Source of the DNA: Sedimentibacter sp.
GTDB lineage: Bacteria > Bacillota > Clostridia > Tissierellales > Sedimentibacteraceae
Length of the DNA stretch: 64,000 bases
Reading direction: 5' to 3'
Assembly: GCA_018436705.1 (NCBI GenBank)
Contig: JAHDLA010000011.1
Span: 124,001 to 188,000, forward strand
Under the pieces are notes generated by a model. It ran no database searches. It saw only the letters and a list, made by a program, of their open reading frames with translations, and was not told the origin of the DNA. The translations under genes and the position numbers were made by a program. Positions 53,198-63,416 of this stretch are shown piece after piece (the stretch's first letter is position 1; every line of letters begins with the position of its first letter).

Positions 53198-54118
53198 ATG
53201 ATATATCTTGCACTTTCAATTCTATGCGGCATACTTGTTGCTGTTATATTCAGGATGTTTGAAAATCAAAAAATTAATCTTCATGTTATTATAACTTTTA
53301 ACTACATATCAGCATTAATTGTAAGTCTTATAATAGTTGTTTATAAAAATATGTTTAATCTTATTACACTAAGCAGTTTGCATAATTTTATGAACGAATA
53401 TAAAATAGTATTCTGCAACGCCGACATATTATCAATTGAGGCTTCCGCCGGATGGGCAATGATAACCGGAACATTGTTTGGCCCTATTTTCTGTTTTTCT
53501 TTCTTTCAATATCAAAAAAGTATATCTATCAGCGGAATGGGCATTGCAAGTACATTTATGAAAATTAGTGTAGTAATTCCAATGATAATATCAATGTTTT
53601 TCTGGAAAGAATATCCTTCTTCGCTGCAGTCTGCCGGTATTATTTTATGCATCATATCAATATTAATATTTAATCTTGACTTCGAAAATATTAAACATTT
53701 CAAGTTAGACAAAAATTTAATTCTTTTAATAATATTGGGAGGTTTAGCTCAATTTACAGCTAAAGTGTATCAAAAATATGGTTCTGTTGACTGCCGTGAC
53801 ATTCTCACACTCTTTATTTTTTTATCATCTTTTATCACAAGCCTTATATTGCTTATCAGGCAAAAATCACATATATATGCAAAAGACATAATGATAGGTC
53901 TTACACTTGGAATACCTAACTTATTTAATACTACTTTTTTAGTATTGGCACTTTCATACATTGATACATCTGTAGCCTATATGCTATCCAGCCTTATATC
54001 AATTATAATTATACTTATAATAGGTTTGTTCTTTTTTAAAGAAAAAATATATAAAAAAGACATAATAGGACTAATGATTGCATTAGTGTCAATCTACCTT
54101 ATAAATAGCAGCCATTAA
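53198..54118 (+). CDS. DMT/EamA-type membrane transporter
   Basis: 306 aa with about ten membrane helices in two five-helix halves, as in the drug/metabolite transporter family. Visible features: an N-terminal ALSILCGILVAVIF, the GMGIASTFMKISVVIPMIIS region near 115, and a second half ending FFFKEKIYKKDIIGLMIAL, typical of EamA repeats. Probably exports or imports a small metabolite under control of the adjacent IclR regulator. Substrate unknown. Confidence 0.88.
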   Translation: MIYLALSILCGILVAVIFRMFENQKINLHVIITFNYISALIVSLIIVVYKNMFNLITLSSLHNFMNEYKIVFCNADILSIEASAGWAMITGTLFGPIFCFSFFQYQKSISISGMGIASTFMKISVVIPMIISMFFWKEYPSSLQSAGIILCIISILIFNLDFENIKHFKLDKNLILLIILGGLAQFTAKVYQKYGSVDCRDILTLFIFLSSFITSLILLIRQKSHIYAKDIMIGLTLGIPNLFNTTFLVLALSYIDTSVAYMLSSLISIIIILIIGLFFFKEKIYKKDIIGLMIALVSIYLINSSH

Positions 54119-54280
54119 TCCTCTGTAAAAGAACCCTTGCACATCGAACTTTTCCGGAAAAACTATGTATCAACACAATCAAGATTGGTTTTTTTTCGAC
54201 AAAATTATCGAAATATTTCCAGGGCAATACATGAATTGAATACTAATCTGAGTCATTTAGGCAAGTATTTTCCCACAATA

Positions 54281-54314
54281 AAAAAACGGAGTAATTCTCT
54301 AGGAATTAACTCCG
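54281..54314 (-). terminator. Terminator of the bacteriohemerythrin gene
   Basis: CGGAGTTAATTC (minus) pairs with GAATTACTCCG around a short loop, followed by TTTTTTATT. It lies about 8 nt past the stop at 54322. Confidence 0.9.
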
Positions 54315-54321
54315 CAATATT

Positions 54322-54726
54322 TTATTTTTTTGATCTTGCATATTCACCTATTTTTTTATCCGCTAATGAAATGTGCTTTGTAAGCCAGTCTAATATAAAC
54401 TGGTTCGAGCTTATTACTACTGTCAAATTTGCCCCTGCTGTCTCATACTGTTTTCTGAGTTCTGCTAATTTTTTTATGAACCCTTCATGCATTTGTTTCT
54501 GAGCACTTAATTCTGGATAATTAATACTTGTCATATACTTTTCCTCGTCTTTGAAATGAGTCTTTGTATACTCGTCAAGGAAATCGAACATCTGAATTAT
54601 ATATTCCTTCGATTTGCCGCTTTTTCCTGCCTCAAAAAGCTTATCTGCCTTTTCAAACCATTTTTTGTGCTGGTTGTCAATTAAGTCAACTCCAACCTCT
54701 AAGTTTTTAGTCCATAGCAATGCCAT
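54322..54726 (-). CDS. Bacteriohemerythrin with one altered iron ligand
   Basis: 134 aa, the single-domain length. Relative to the usual seven diiron ligands, His-20, His-57, Glu-61, His-80, His-118 and Asp-123 are present, while the first His of the HxxxH pair aligns with Gln-76 (AQKQMHEGF). Single-domain hemerythrins bind O2 for storage, delivery or sensing in anaerobes and microaerophiles. The His to Gln change could alter affinity. AGGACG-type site upstream; own terminator. It lies next to the chemoreceptor genes. Confidence 0.9.
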   Translation of the reverse strand: MALLWTKNLEVGVDLIDNQHKKWFEKADKLFEAGKSGKSKEYIIQMFDFLDEYTKTHFKDEEKYMTSINYPELSAQKQMHEGFIKKLAELRKQYETAGANLTVVISSNQFILDWLTKHISLADKKIGEYARSKK

Positions 54727-54930
54727 AACGTCCTCCTGATTTTATGAGAGCTGTGCTCTTATATATTTTAAATTATTTTTAATAGTTTTTTCTGTGATGA
54801 GGAACTGTTTAACTAAAAATATATTTTTTGCCTCTTTTCACAGTTTACTTCTTTAAATCCTTACAAATACTATATCGGGAAAATATTTTAAAAATTCACT
54901 TGATATTTATAAAATAATCCTTAGCTGGCA

Positions 54931-57006
54931 TTAAAAATTAGACTCCTTGAGCCTTTCTCTTAGCTTTATTGACTCAACCAGCTTTTTCAACTTCTGTGAC
55001 TGTTCGCTTAACTCCTGACTGGCAGCAGCACTTTCCTCAGCTGTCGCCGAATTTGTCTGTATTATTAAAGAAATCTGTTCAACACCTTCCAACACCTGAG
55101 ATATAGCTGACGCCTGCTCAACAGAAGCCCTCGAAATTTCTTCTATCATATATAAAGCTGCTTCAGATTTTTCTACTGCCATATCCAATGACATTTCTGT
55201 CTGCTTTGATACCTTTGATCCATCTTCAACTGCTTTCAATGAGTTTACAATAAGCTCAGAGGTGGTTTTTGCCGCCCGGGCACTCTTTGACGCAAGATTT
55301 CTAACCTCATCGGCAACAACCGCAAACCCTTTTCCTGCTTCTCCTGCCCTTGCAGCTTCTACAGCCGCATTTAGAGCAAGTATATTTGTCTGGAAAGCTA
55401 TATCGTCTATAACTTTAATTATCTTCGCAATTTCCTGCGATGACTGACTGATATTGCTCATTGCCTTATTCATATCTTTTACATAGCTGCTACCCGCTTC
55501 AACCTGCTTTGATGATTCATGAGATGCTTCTGATGCCTTTTCTGCATTGGATGCATTGCTTTTTATTTTTTTGGATATTTCGCTGAGTGTTGCTGACAAC
55601 TCTTCTATGGATGCAGACTGCTCCGAGGCACCCTGAGATAATGACTGAGCTCCTGATGCAACCTGCTCTGAACCAATTGCAACCTGTTCTGAACTTTCGT
55701 TAACCTGGCTTACAATAGAATTAAGATAAAGATTAATTTTTTTCATTGAAACGGCTATTGAATTAAAGTCGCCGCTGTATTCCATATTTATTTCATTTGA
55801 TAGATCCCCTTCGGAAATAGCTCCAAGTTGGCATGAAATATCGTTTATAATAATATTTATTCCATTAATTGTATTTCTCAAAGATTCTATTAAAATTCCC
55901 ACTTCATCATTTCTGTCTGACAAATTTATTTCACTATGCAAATCTCCTTCTGAAAGTTTCTTAATTCTGTCGGCACATTGAATAACAGGATCTGCAATTT
56001 TTTTTGCTGTTTTCATTCCGCCAAAGTATGCTGCAACTAAAGATAATGCAGATACAATTAATATTAACACAATTCCCATATTGGTGGATTTCAAATATTC
56101 TGATTCCGGAGCACTTACAAAAAAACCCCAGCCATTGCTTCCTGATATCGGAGAATACGCAATAAGGCTCTTTTTACTGTCAAAAGAATATTCCCCGAAA
56201 TCAATTTCTCCATTCATAAGCTTCTTCTCTGCTTCAGCAATTGACTCATAGTTTGCGTCAGTCTCAAATAAATTTATTGCATTTTCTCCATTTAATACTT
56301 TCTCATATTCCGGGTGTCCTATTGTCAAGCCTTCATTATTTAAAATAAACCCGTAACCGTTTTTTCCTATTTTTACCGCACCGGAAACATCTGACAAAAC
56401 TTTTCCGTCCAGAACTATAACAGCAACTCCATTAACAGATGAACCGTAAGATCCGTTTTTCCATAACGGTGCTGCAACTGTAAGTGTGACCTTATCTAAT
56501 TTTTTATTTAATTCAGGCTCTGTAACGTATACAGTCCCATCCATTGCTGAAGCAAAATATTCTGTATCATTAACAACATATAATTCTCCTGTTACCGGTG
56601 ATTCTCCTCTTCCCATTGCATTAACTGTAAAGGCATCTACGAGCTCATATCTTTCAACCATTTGAGAAATGATTTTCAGCTTATCCTTTTTTTGTGACGA
56701 CAAATCCGACAGCACAGGATTTAATCCAAACTCTGACGCAACTGTTTTATAAACATCCAGCTTATTTGCAATAACATCTGAGGATACCTGTGCAAGATTC
56801 ACCATTGTCTGTTTCAGAGTCTCAAATGTTGAACTATAGTTTTGGTAGACGGAAAATCCTCCCAATACTATGACAACCACCGTAACGAGAGATATCGATC
56901 TCGAAAATATTCTTGTTTTAATGCTTCCTTTCTTAACCCTTGACTCTTTATTGCGTCTGCTTATTTTAATTTTGTTTTTGCTTTTCAGCCTTTTTTTGAT
57001 TGCCAT
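54931..57006 (-). CDS. Methyl-accepting chemotaxis protein with dCache-type sensor
   Basis: 691 aa. A 30-residue Lys/Arg-rich N-terminal tail ([20 protein letters not shown]), first membrane helix near 38-55, a large extracellular double-Cache domain about 60-300 ([34 protein letters not shown]), second helix near 310-330, HAMP, then a signalling domain with tip [20 protein letters not shown]. Probably senses amino acids or organic acids. Its gene is followed by 200 bp before the hemerythrin gene. Confidence 0.94.
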   Translation of the reverse strand: MAIKKRLKSKNKIKISRRNKESRVKKGSIKTRIFSRSISLVTVVVIVLGGFSVYQNYSSTFETLKQTMVNLAQVSSDVIANKLDVYKTVASEFGLNPVLSDLSSQKKDKLKIISQMVERYELVDAFTVNAMGRGESPVTGELYVVNDTEYFASAMDGTVYVTEPELNKKLDKVTLTVAAPLWKNGSYGSSVNGVAVIVLDGKVLSDVSGAVKIGKNGYGFILNNEGLTIGHPEYEKVLNGENAINLFETDANYESIAEAEKKLMNGEIDFGEYSFDSKKSLIAYSPISGSNGWGFFVSAPESEYLKSTNMGIVLILIVSALSLVAAYFGGMKTAKKIADPVIQCADRIKKLSEGDLHSEINLSDRNDEVGILIESLRNTINGINIIINDISCQLGAISEGDLSNEINMEYSGDFNSIAVSMKKINLYLNSIVSQVNESSEQVAIGSEQVASGAQSLSQGASEQSASIEELSATLSEISKKIKSNASNAEKASEASHESSKQVEAGSSYVKDMNKAMSNISQSSQEIAKIIKVIDDIAFQTNILALNAAVEAARAGEAGKGFAVVADEVRNLASKSARAAKTTSELIVNSLKAVEDGSKVSKQTEMSLDMAVEKSEAALYMIEEISRASVEQASAISQVLEGVEQISLIIQTNSATAEESAAASQELSEQSQKLKKLVESIKLRERLKESNF

Positions 57007-57086
57007 TCTTATGCAAGACCTCCATATCAGATTAATTCAAATCAATTCTACTAGTAAAGAATACCACAGCAGTAAAATGTATAAAG

Positions 57087-57114
57087 AAACCGGAAATTTT
57101 TATATTTCCGGTTT
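57087..57114 (-). terminator. Terminator after the 681-aa chemoreceptor gene
   Basis: Perfect 11-bp arms AAACCGGAAAT and ATTTCCGGTTT around a 6-nt loop, followed by CTTTATAC on the minus strand, 6 nt past the stop at 57120. Confidence 0.8.
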
Positions 57115-57119
57115 TCATG

Positions 57120-59165
57120 CTAATTATTTTCTGCCGGAGCATTTGTTTTAAAACGGCTTATCAAGTCGTTCAGTATCTGTGATTGTCCAGAAAGCTCTTC
57201 ACTATTAGCAGCACTTGCTTCCGCCGTTGCTGCATTTTCCTGCACTACAGAAGAAATTTGTTCTATTCCACTTCTTATCTGATTAACCGAAACGGTTTGT
57301 TGTGAAGATGCTTTAACAATTTCATTGATCAATTCATTTGTTTCATTTGTCTTACTCACTATACTTGACAGCGATTTTTCTGCTTCGTCTGCCAATACGG
57401 TTCCTTTATTTATTGCCTGTATAGAATTTTCTATCAATGTGGTTGTCTGTTTTGCTGCTTCAGCAGATTTTTGTGCGAGATTTCTTACTTCATCCGCAAC
57501 TACGGCAAATCCCTTGCCCGCAGAACCCGCCCTTGCTGCTTCAACAGCTGCATTCAATGCAAGTATATTAGTTTGGAAAGCTATATCATCTATTACTTTT
57601 ATAATTTTTCCTATTTCGCTTGAGGAATTGCTTATTTCATCCATGGCAGAAAGCATATCTCTCATATGACCGTTTCCTATTTCTACTTCTCTTGATGCCT
57701 CTGTGGCTTTGTCTCCGGCATTTTTAGCATAATCAGCATTTCCTACTATTGTCTGATATATTTCATTTACCTCAGCTGATAATTCTTCTATGGCGCTGGC
57801 CTGCTCTGTCGTTCCCTGAGCCAATGTCTGGGCTCCTGTTGATACCTGCTCTGCGTTCATATTTATTGAGCTGGATGAATTTTTTATTTTTCCGATTGTA
57901 TCTGTTAGTGTATTTGATACATGTATTAATGCTGCTTTTAGTTTTGCAAATTCTCCCTCGTAATCATTCTCCAATTCCATTGCCAGATTTCCGTCAGCAA
58001 CTTCACTAAGAACTTTTACGCTCTCATTAATATAAAGTATGTAAGATTTCAATCTCAAGGTTAAACTGTCAACAGATTTTGCCAGTTCACCTATTTCATC
58101 ATCGCTTTTTATTTCAAGGCTTACATTCAGATCGCCTTTTGCAAGCTTATTTGTAGTTTCAGTTAATTTCTTTATAGGCTTTGTCATTTTGTTTATCAGT
58201 ATAGCCAGAGTTATAAGCAGAATAATAAGTACTATCAGGAAAACAGTAATAATTGTAGTAAGCAGCTGCCTTGTATCAGCCATAAATTCTTTCTCAGGCA
58301 TCGATGACAGTATTTTCCATCCCGTACTCCCTATAGATACGCTGTTACCAAAAAGTTTCTCATTTTTATAAACATATTCTGAAACTTCCTGTGAACCACT
58401 ATTAATCGATGCTATAATACTGTCGCTCAAGCTTATTTCATCTATTGGTTTTAGAAGGCTGTCCTCATCCCTGTGTGCTGCAACAATATTGTTCTTTGTA
58501 ATCAGCGAAAAATACCCCGTATCTCCCAAAGCATATTCTCCAACCATTTTTGTAAGTTTTTCTATTGCTATATCTACAGCAGCCAATCCTTCAATCTTAC
58601 CGTTAACCGTAATAGGTCCGGAAATAGTTATGACTATGCCGCCGGTTATTGCATCTACATACGGATCTGTTATGCATATTCTATTTTCTGTAACCGCTTT
58701 ATAATATTCCTTTGAAGATACATCATAGTCCGCCTTTGAATATACGGAAGGTGACACCAGGTAATAGTCATCTTCTGCTATATACGCAGAAAGTATAACC
58801 TCCGGATCCATTTTTTGCGTATCTTCTACTGTCTTTGCAGCAGTCATAAAGCCTTCTGTCTGTGTCAGTGTGCTTCTGCCCTTGGCATCCACAAGAAACT
58901 GCTGTAAATTTTTGTCCTGAGCCATCTGTTCTATTATTGCAATATATCTCTCAAAGAATACTTCTGCTTTATTGCTTACACTGCTTGACGTTTCATTCAA
59001 TATTATTTTTTCATTTTCAATTAACCTTGAATTTATAGTCGACCCTATTATGCCTCCGGTTGCAACCAACATTACGAAACATACAATAAAAAGTGTTAAT
59101 ATAAACTTTGTAGTTATACTCTTATGTGCTTTGAAATCGTTTTTCTCTCTAACGCTCTTTCTCAT
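57120..59165 (-). CDS. Methyl-accepting chemotaxis protein with dCache-type sensor
   Basis: 681 aa. Basic N-terminus, first helix near 20-42, double-Cache sensor about 45-310 ([23 protein letters not shown] split by conserved motifs, [28 protein letters not shown]), second helix near 312-335, HAMP, and the conserved signalling tip [21 protein letters not shown] different ligand from its 54931 neighbour is likely because the sensor domains share only weak similarity by eye. GGAGG site upstream of ATG 59165. Confidence 0.94.
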   Translation of the reverse strand: MRKSVREKNDFKAHKSITTKFILTLFIVCFVMLVATGGIIGSTINSRLIENEKIILNETSSSVSNKAEVFFERYIAIIEQMAQDKNLQQFLVDAKGRSTLTQTEGFMTAAKTVEDTQKMDPEVILSAYIAEDDYYLVSPSVYSKADYDVSSKEYYKAVTENRICITDPYVDAITGGIVITISGPITVNGKIEGLAAVDIAIEKLTKMVGEYALGDTGYFSLITKNNIVAAHRDEDSLLKPIDEISLSDSIIASINSGSQEVSEYVYKNEKLFGNSVSIGSTGWKILSSMPEKEFMADTRQLLTTIITVFLIVLIILLITLAILINKMTKPIKKLTETTNKLAKGDLNVSLEIKSDDEIGELAKSVDSLTLRLKSYILYINESVKVLSEVADGNLAMELENDYEGEFAKLKAALIHVSNTLTDTIGKIKNSSSSINMNAEQVSTGAQTLAQGTTEQASAIEELSAEVNEIYQTIVGNADYAKNAGDKATEASREVEIGNGHMRDMLSAMDEISNSSSEIGKIIKVIDDIAFQTNILALNAAVEAARAGSAGKGFAVVADEVRNLAQKSAEAAKQTTTLIENSIQAINKGTVLADEAEKSLSSIVSKTNETNELINEIVKASSQQTVSVNQIRSGIEQISSVVQENAATAEASAANSEELSGQSQILNDLISRFKTNAPAENN

Positions 59166-59224
59166 AATTCCTCCTTTTAACGTAACAATTGATGAACTAC
59201 TCTCGCTTCTATAAGAATAAGGTC

Positions 59225-59250
59225 AAAGAACAGGTTATCCCTGTTCTTTT
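59225..59250 (-). terminator. Terminator of the fliD-fliS-fliT-like operon
   Basis: AAAGAACAGG (59240-59249 on minus) pairs with CCTGTTCTTT (59225-59234) around a 5-nt loop, with a short CTTTG tail. It overlaps the stop codon of the last gene by two bases. Confidence 0.65.
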
Positions 59251-59617
59251 ATGCTCTAATATTTAACGTCTTTTTTGAATGCTGCTCAGGTTGTATTAAT
59301 ATTTTTTTGATATCCTTTAATTCAACATTTATTTTTTTTCGTATTGTTTTATCCATTTCCGCTATTTCTGCAAAAATTGCCCTTATTTCCTTCTTTGCTT
59401 TTATAGCACTTTCTGAATCAGCGTAGTCATAATCCTTGTAAGGATACTCTTCTATCGCTGTGTTTATAGAATTGATTTTTTCTATATGCTTCTTTCTTTC
59501 ATCAATCATAGAGTTAGCTTTCTCATACTCCGTTTTCAAAGAAACTGCTATTATTTCTTTGGTAAAGTTTCTCAATTCTATGGCGGCCTCTTTTTTTTCT
59601 TCCAATAATTTATCCAT
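59249..59617 (-). CDS. Small coiled-coil protein, FliT/FlgN-like flagellar chaperone candidate
   Basis: 122 aa, almost entirely charged helix (KEAAIELRNFTKEIIAVSLK, AEMDKTIRKKINVELKDIKK). It follows fliS by 9 bp in the fliD-fliS operon, the usual position of FliT or FlgN-type export chaperones, which are short helical proteins with little sequence identity. Assignment rests on position and fold type. Confidence 0.65.
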   Translation of the reverse strand: MDKLLEEKKEAAIELRNFTKEIIAVSLKTEYEKANSMIDERKKHIEKINSINTAIEEYPYKDYDYADSESAIKAKKEIRAIFAEIAEMDKTIRKKINVELKDIKKILIQPEQHSKKTLNIRA

Positions 59618-59626
59618 ATTCCATCC

Positions 59627-60004
59627 TTAGTTTTTTGAAGTTCTTGTTATTTTATCTGCTTCTGCCCACGTATCTCTAAATTCTTTAATCATTGGAAGTA
59701 TGTCATCTATATATTCTGATGATTTCATAGCTGATGCTTTGATTGTCTGGGTTATAAAAAACCTGTACATATCCTCCAATTCCTTTGAAATAGCATAGTT
59801 ATCATCCAAAGTAACAATAAGATGGTTAAAAATTTTTCTGGTTTTTTCAAGCATTATGCTGGCATTATTATAATCGCTATTATCTAGCAAAATTTTACTC
59901 TGATTAAGTTTTTTTATTGCTTCATCAAACAGCAATATAAGAAGCTCTCCTTTTGTCATAGTATTCACTGAAGTTTTTTTGTATTGCTCAAATGGATTTA
60001 ACAT
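59627..60004 (-). CDS. fliS: Flagellin export chaperone FliS
   Basis: 125 aa, usual length. Starts LNPFEQYKKTSVNTMTKGEL, where the NPYxxYK-like and T-x-GELLxLLFDEAI motifs match FliS (ELLILLFDEAIKKLNQ). Four-helix protein that binds the flagellin C-terminus and keeps it unfolded for export. Follows fliD by 16 bp. Confidence 0.93.
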   Translation of the reverse strand: MLNPFEQYKKTSVNTMTKGELLILLFDEAIKKLNQSKILLDNSDYNNASIMLEKTRKIFNHLIVTLDDNYAISKELEDMYRFFITQTIKASAMKSSEYIDDILPMIKEFRDTWAEADKITRTSKN

Positions 60005-60020
60005 TCTTTATTCCTCCGAT

Positions 60021-62282
60021 TTATCCCATCATATCTGTTAGCCAGCTACTTTGTGCATTCAGATTATTTAGTGCTTGCTCAAGAGCCGAAAACTTATTCC
60101 AATATCTCTCTCTTTCATTTTCAAGGTCTACTTTGAGCTCAGCCATCTTATCCTCGTAATCCTCAATTCTTTCAGAAATGTAGTTTTTGTCTGCTGTATA
60201 TCCTCCAGACATACCTGCTTCGTCTATCAGTATACCTTTAGTTCCTGAAACTCCGACGTTCGATCTCAATATTGACTGAAGCTGCAATGCTATTCCTGAT
60301 TTTGCATCAGAATCTGTATCGCTTGCTGAAGCAGTAAATAAATTTACAATTTCATCAGGATTTTCAAATAATTGCTCTTTAAATTTCGTTTCATCTAGAA
60401 TCAACTTACCGCTGGTATCCATGCTTGCAGCTGAAATTCCTATGCTTGACATCGACAAACTACTTACATCCGTAAAGCCTGACATTGCTTCTCTCATATT
60501 TCTCAACAATGAATTCATCTTAGAATCACCAAAGAGTATACCTTTTTTTGCTTCTTCAGTCCAACTATTAATTTCATCTTCACTCATTTCATCTTGCTGT
60601 TCAGGTGTCAGAGGCTGATAGTCGCTGTCTGGTTTTTCACTAGTCTGTGTACCTATAAGCTCAATTATTTCATTGTAGTCATCAATAAACCCCTTTACCT
60701 TTTCTATAATCTCATCGGTATTATTGGTTACGTCAAATGTAATTGGCTGTTCAGATGTTGCAGCCCCTTGGGCTTTATTACTTAATTCAACATTTATACC
60801 ATCAACAGTAAAATTTGCTGTGCTTCGAGTAACTTCAACATCTACACCATTTAACGTATATGACATCTTTGTATCATTTCCTTCTGTTACATTTCTGTCA
60901 CTGCCAAATAAAGCGTATGCTAGGCTTCCTTCTCCATCATCTTGTATATCAATACCCATATGGGAACCCGTTTCATCGGCAATCACAGAAAATGTATCTG
61001 TAGTATTTGAATAAGTAATATTTACTCCCATATCCGAATTGTTGTTTATAGTCTTTATAACATCATTTAATGCAACTGTTTTTTCAAATTCCAATGTTGT
61101 ACCATTTATTGTAATTGAATATTTACCATCTTCCCCAGCAGGAGTGTTTAAACCTTCGATTCCTGATTCTTCCAAAGTTGTATACAAATTTACTCTATTT
61201 CCCACTCCGCTTTCAAGACCGGTTAATCTGCTCAAGTCCTTACTTATAGACTTTATACCGAAAACATCAGTATCCTTTGTATCTCCTACGGCAGAAAACG
61301 AAAGAGCGCTGCCATTTAGCTCAACACTTACTCTGTCTTTTCCATAAGCTTTATCAAGCTCATTTTGTAAGTATCTTGTTAATGCATTTTCATTATCCAG
61401 CGTTATTTCTTCCGTACCTCCGCCTTCTTTTGGAACTTCAACTATTTCTGCGAGATTTATTGTTTTTGCAATTCCGTTATACTCAAAAGTAATATATGAT
61501 GATGTATCACTTAAAACTTCTGATTTTTCTCTTACAAGATCGGCTTCCAAAACTGCCTCTGAAGAAATTTTGCCGTTTTCTTCTCCCGTACCTAAATTTA
61601 AAGTTTCCAAAAACCTCGTGCTTCCGGCAGAGATATAACCATCTGAAAGCTCAAATTTATCTCCGTTTAATCCAAAACTAATGTTAAGCGGATTATCTTC
61701 GGAATCCTTCAACTCACCAAGCTGAACATTTAGCTGGTTTACAACGTCTGCGAGTGTTTCTCCGCTGAATTCTTTATCAATAGTAACTTTGTAGCCTTTA
61801 CCCTCATAGTTAACAGTAAACGTCTCGCCTGCAAGAGTAGAAACTTTATCCTTAATATCACTGCTGCTGAATATTTCACTCGTTACCTTCTTATTAGAAG
61901 ATAAACTGGCAGCTGATGCGACACTTGTTATGCTATTTATAGAGAAATTCTTTATATTATCTGTATTCCCTGTTACATTTACATAATCTGATGATGACTT
62001 ATACGTGTAGGATTCAAAGAAGCTCGAACTTAGAATGTTCGTTTTTGAACCGGTCGAGTACGAAAAATACTTGTTGCTAAACTCTAGAAGCTTTGAACTT
62101 ACTTCGCGGTATGCTTCTTGTTTGTATAATAATTTTTGTTTTGCTTGATACTGCCTGTTTATTTTGCTTCTTGTGGTTGCCGTCATTTGTTCTACTAATT
62201 CGTCAGTATCTAGTCCCGACAGCAGACCTCCGACTCCCTTGCTTACGGACGAACCGTAAATACTTGATGAAATTGATGACAT
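60021..62282 (-). CDS. fliD: Flagellar hook-associated protein 2 (filament cap)
   Basis: 753 aa from ATG 62282 (AAAGGAGA upstream; an earlier in-frame start lacks a site). N-terminal FliD domain (GGLLSGLDTDELVEQMTATT), a long central variable part with several beta-rich repeats (about 180-560), and a C-terminal FliD domain ending with a coiled region and LNNLNAQSSWLTDMMG. It caps the filament and guides flagellin folding. At 753 aa it is longer than Bacillus FliD (about 500), owing to the central insertion. Confidence 0.94.
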   Translation of the reverse strand: MSSISSSIYGSSVSKGVGGLLSGLDTDELVEQMTATTRSKINRQYQAKQKLLYKQEAYREVSSKLLEFSNKYFSYSTGSKTNILSSSFFESYTYKSSSDYVNVTGNTDNIKNFSINSITSVASAASLSSNKKVTSEIFSSSDIKDKVSTLAGETFTVNYEGKGYKVTIDKEFSGETLADVVNQLNVQLGELKDSEDNPLNISFGLNGDKFELSDGYISAGSTRFLETLNLGTGEENGKISSEAVLEADLVREKSEVLSDTSSYITFEYNGIAKTINLAEIVEVPKEGGGTEEITLDNENALTRYLQNELDKAYGKDRVSVELNGSALSFSAVGDTKDTDVFGIKSISKDLSRLTGLESGVGNRVNLYTTLEESGIEGLNTPAGEDGKYSITINGTTLEFEKTVALNDVIKTINNNSDMGVNITYSNTTDTFSVIADETGSHMGIDIQDDGEGSLAYALFGSDRNVTEGNDTKMSYTLNGVDVEVTRSTANFTVDGINVELSNKAQGAATSEQPITFDVTNNTDEIIEKVKGFIDDYNEIIELIGTQTSEKPDSDYQPLTPEQQDEMSEDEINSWTEEAKKGILFGDSKMNSLLRNMREAMSGFTDVSSLSMSSIGISAASMDTSGKLILDETKFKEQLFENPDEIVNLFTASASDTDSDAKSGIALQLQSILRSNVGVSGTKGILIDEAGMSGGYTADKNYISERIEDYEDKMAELKVDLENERERYWNKFSALEQALNNLNAQSSWLTDMMG

Positions 62283-62350
62283 ATGATTCTCCTTTCTGAG
62301 TAATTGCACAACTTCATTCATAGTTCAATGCAATTAATGCCTTGTAATTA

Positions 62351-63415
62351 TTATCTGTTCAGATATTTGAGCAATATATCCGCAATATTATCTATTGATG
62401 ATTGCACTTCCACCGCGCCTATGTTGAACGCAACCATAGGCATTCCATAAACAACAGAAGATTTTTCATCCTGGCCTATTGTATATGCTCCGGCCTTTTT
62501 CATATTCAAAAGTCCCTGTGCTCCGTCCTTACCCATTCCTGTAAGTATAATTCCGATTGCATTTTTCCCTGCAGCTTTTACAACAGAATCAAACAATACA
62601 TCGACTGACGGGCAATGGCCGCTGACCTTATCTCCAGGTTTACATGTTACGTAGTAACCCTTTTGGTCTTTGGCAATCCTCATTTGCCTGTCTCCAGGAG
62701 CAATCAGCGCAAGTCCGTTTTCGACTCGGTCTCCGTCCTGTGCTTCTCGCACGTTAATACTGCAAATTTTGTTTAACCTGTCCGCATACATTTTTGTGAA
62801 TCCTGGAGGCATGTGTTGGGTTACGAGTATTCCAGGAACTTCTGCAGGCAAAGCTTTAAGAATTTTTAGTGTTGCTTCTGTACCTCCTGTAGATGCTCCT
62901 ATCGCAATAATTTTGCTTTTTATAATTTTTGAAAGCTTATGCATTGCTTGTTTTGTGTTATCAGTTTTTACACTTTCCTTGGGTATATATTCTTTTTTCT
63001 GTCCTGTATATGTGACAAGCTTTGCTATGGAAGCAATTTTAATCTTAGTTTTAAGTTCTCTAAAAAACATCTCGAGATCATTGCCTGATGACATATCAGG
63101 TTTCTTAACAAAATCCACCGCACCTGAATGCAAAGCATCAAATACGCTTATATTCATTGAACTTACAAGCACAACTTTCATAGGGTGCTCAGTCATAAGT
63201 TTTTTTATAAAAGTCAATCCGTCCATTTTCGGCATTTCTACATCCAACGCAAGAATATCCGGATTAAGTATTTTAATTTTTTCCATGGCATCAATTGGGT
63301 CTATGGCAGTTCCTACGACTTCTATATAGTTATCCTTATTTAGTTCATTTTTCAAAACATTTCTGAACAAGAGCGAATCATCTGTAATAAGTACTTTTAT
63401 TTTATTTTTTATCAT
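62351..63415 (-). CDS. cheB: Chemotaxis protein-glutamate methylesterase CheB
   Basis: 354 aa. Receiver domain with phospho-acceptor Asp-58 (ILALDVEMPKMDG), a linker, then the methylesterase domain with catalytic Ser-175 (AIGASTGGTEA), His-201 (VTQHMPPGFT) and Asp near 297 (LTGMGKDGAQG). It demethylates or deamidates chemoreceptors for adaptation, opposing CheR, which is encoded just upstream. One bp gap to cheR. Confidence 0.96.
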   Translation of the reverse strand: MIKNKIKVLITDDSLLFRNVLKNELNKDNYIEVVGTAIDPIDAMEKIKILNPDILALDVEMPKMDGLTFIKKLMTEHPMKVVLVSSMNISVFDALHSGAVDFVKKPDMSSGNDLEMFFRELKTKIKIASIAKLVTYTGQKKEYIPKESVKTDNTKQAMHKLSKIIKSKIIAIGASTGGTEATLKILKALPAEVPGILVTQHMPPGFTKMYADRLNKICSINVREAQDGDRVENGLALIAPGDRQMRIAKDQKGYYVTCKPGDKVSGHCPSVDVLFDSVVKAAGKNAIGIILTGMGKDGAQGLLNMKKAGAYTIGQDEKSSVVYGMPMVAFNIGAVEVQSSIDNIADILLKYLNR

Positions 63416-63416
63416 A

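Noticed and set aside
54176..54196. Short hairpin and T-run (CAAT-caag-ATTG then T8) after the EamA gene
   Set aside because: A 4-bp A/T stem is too weak to call a terminator with confidence, although the T-run is suggestive.
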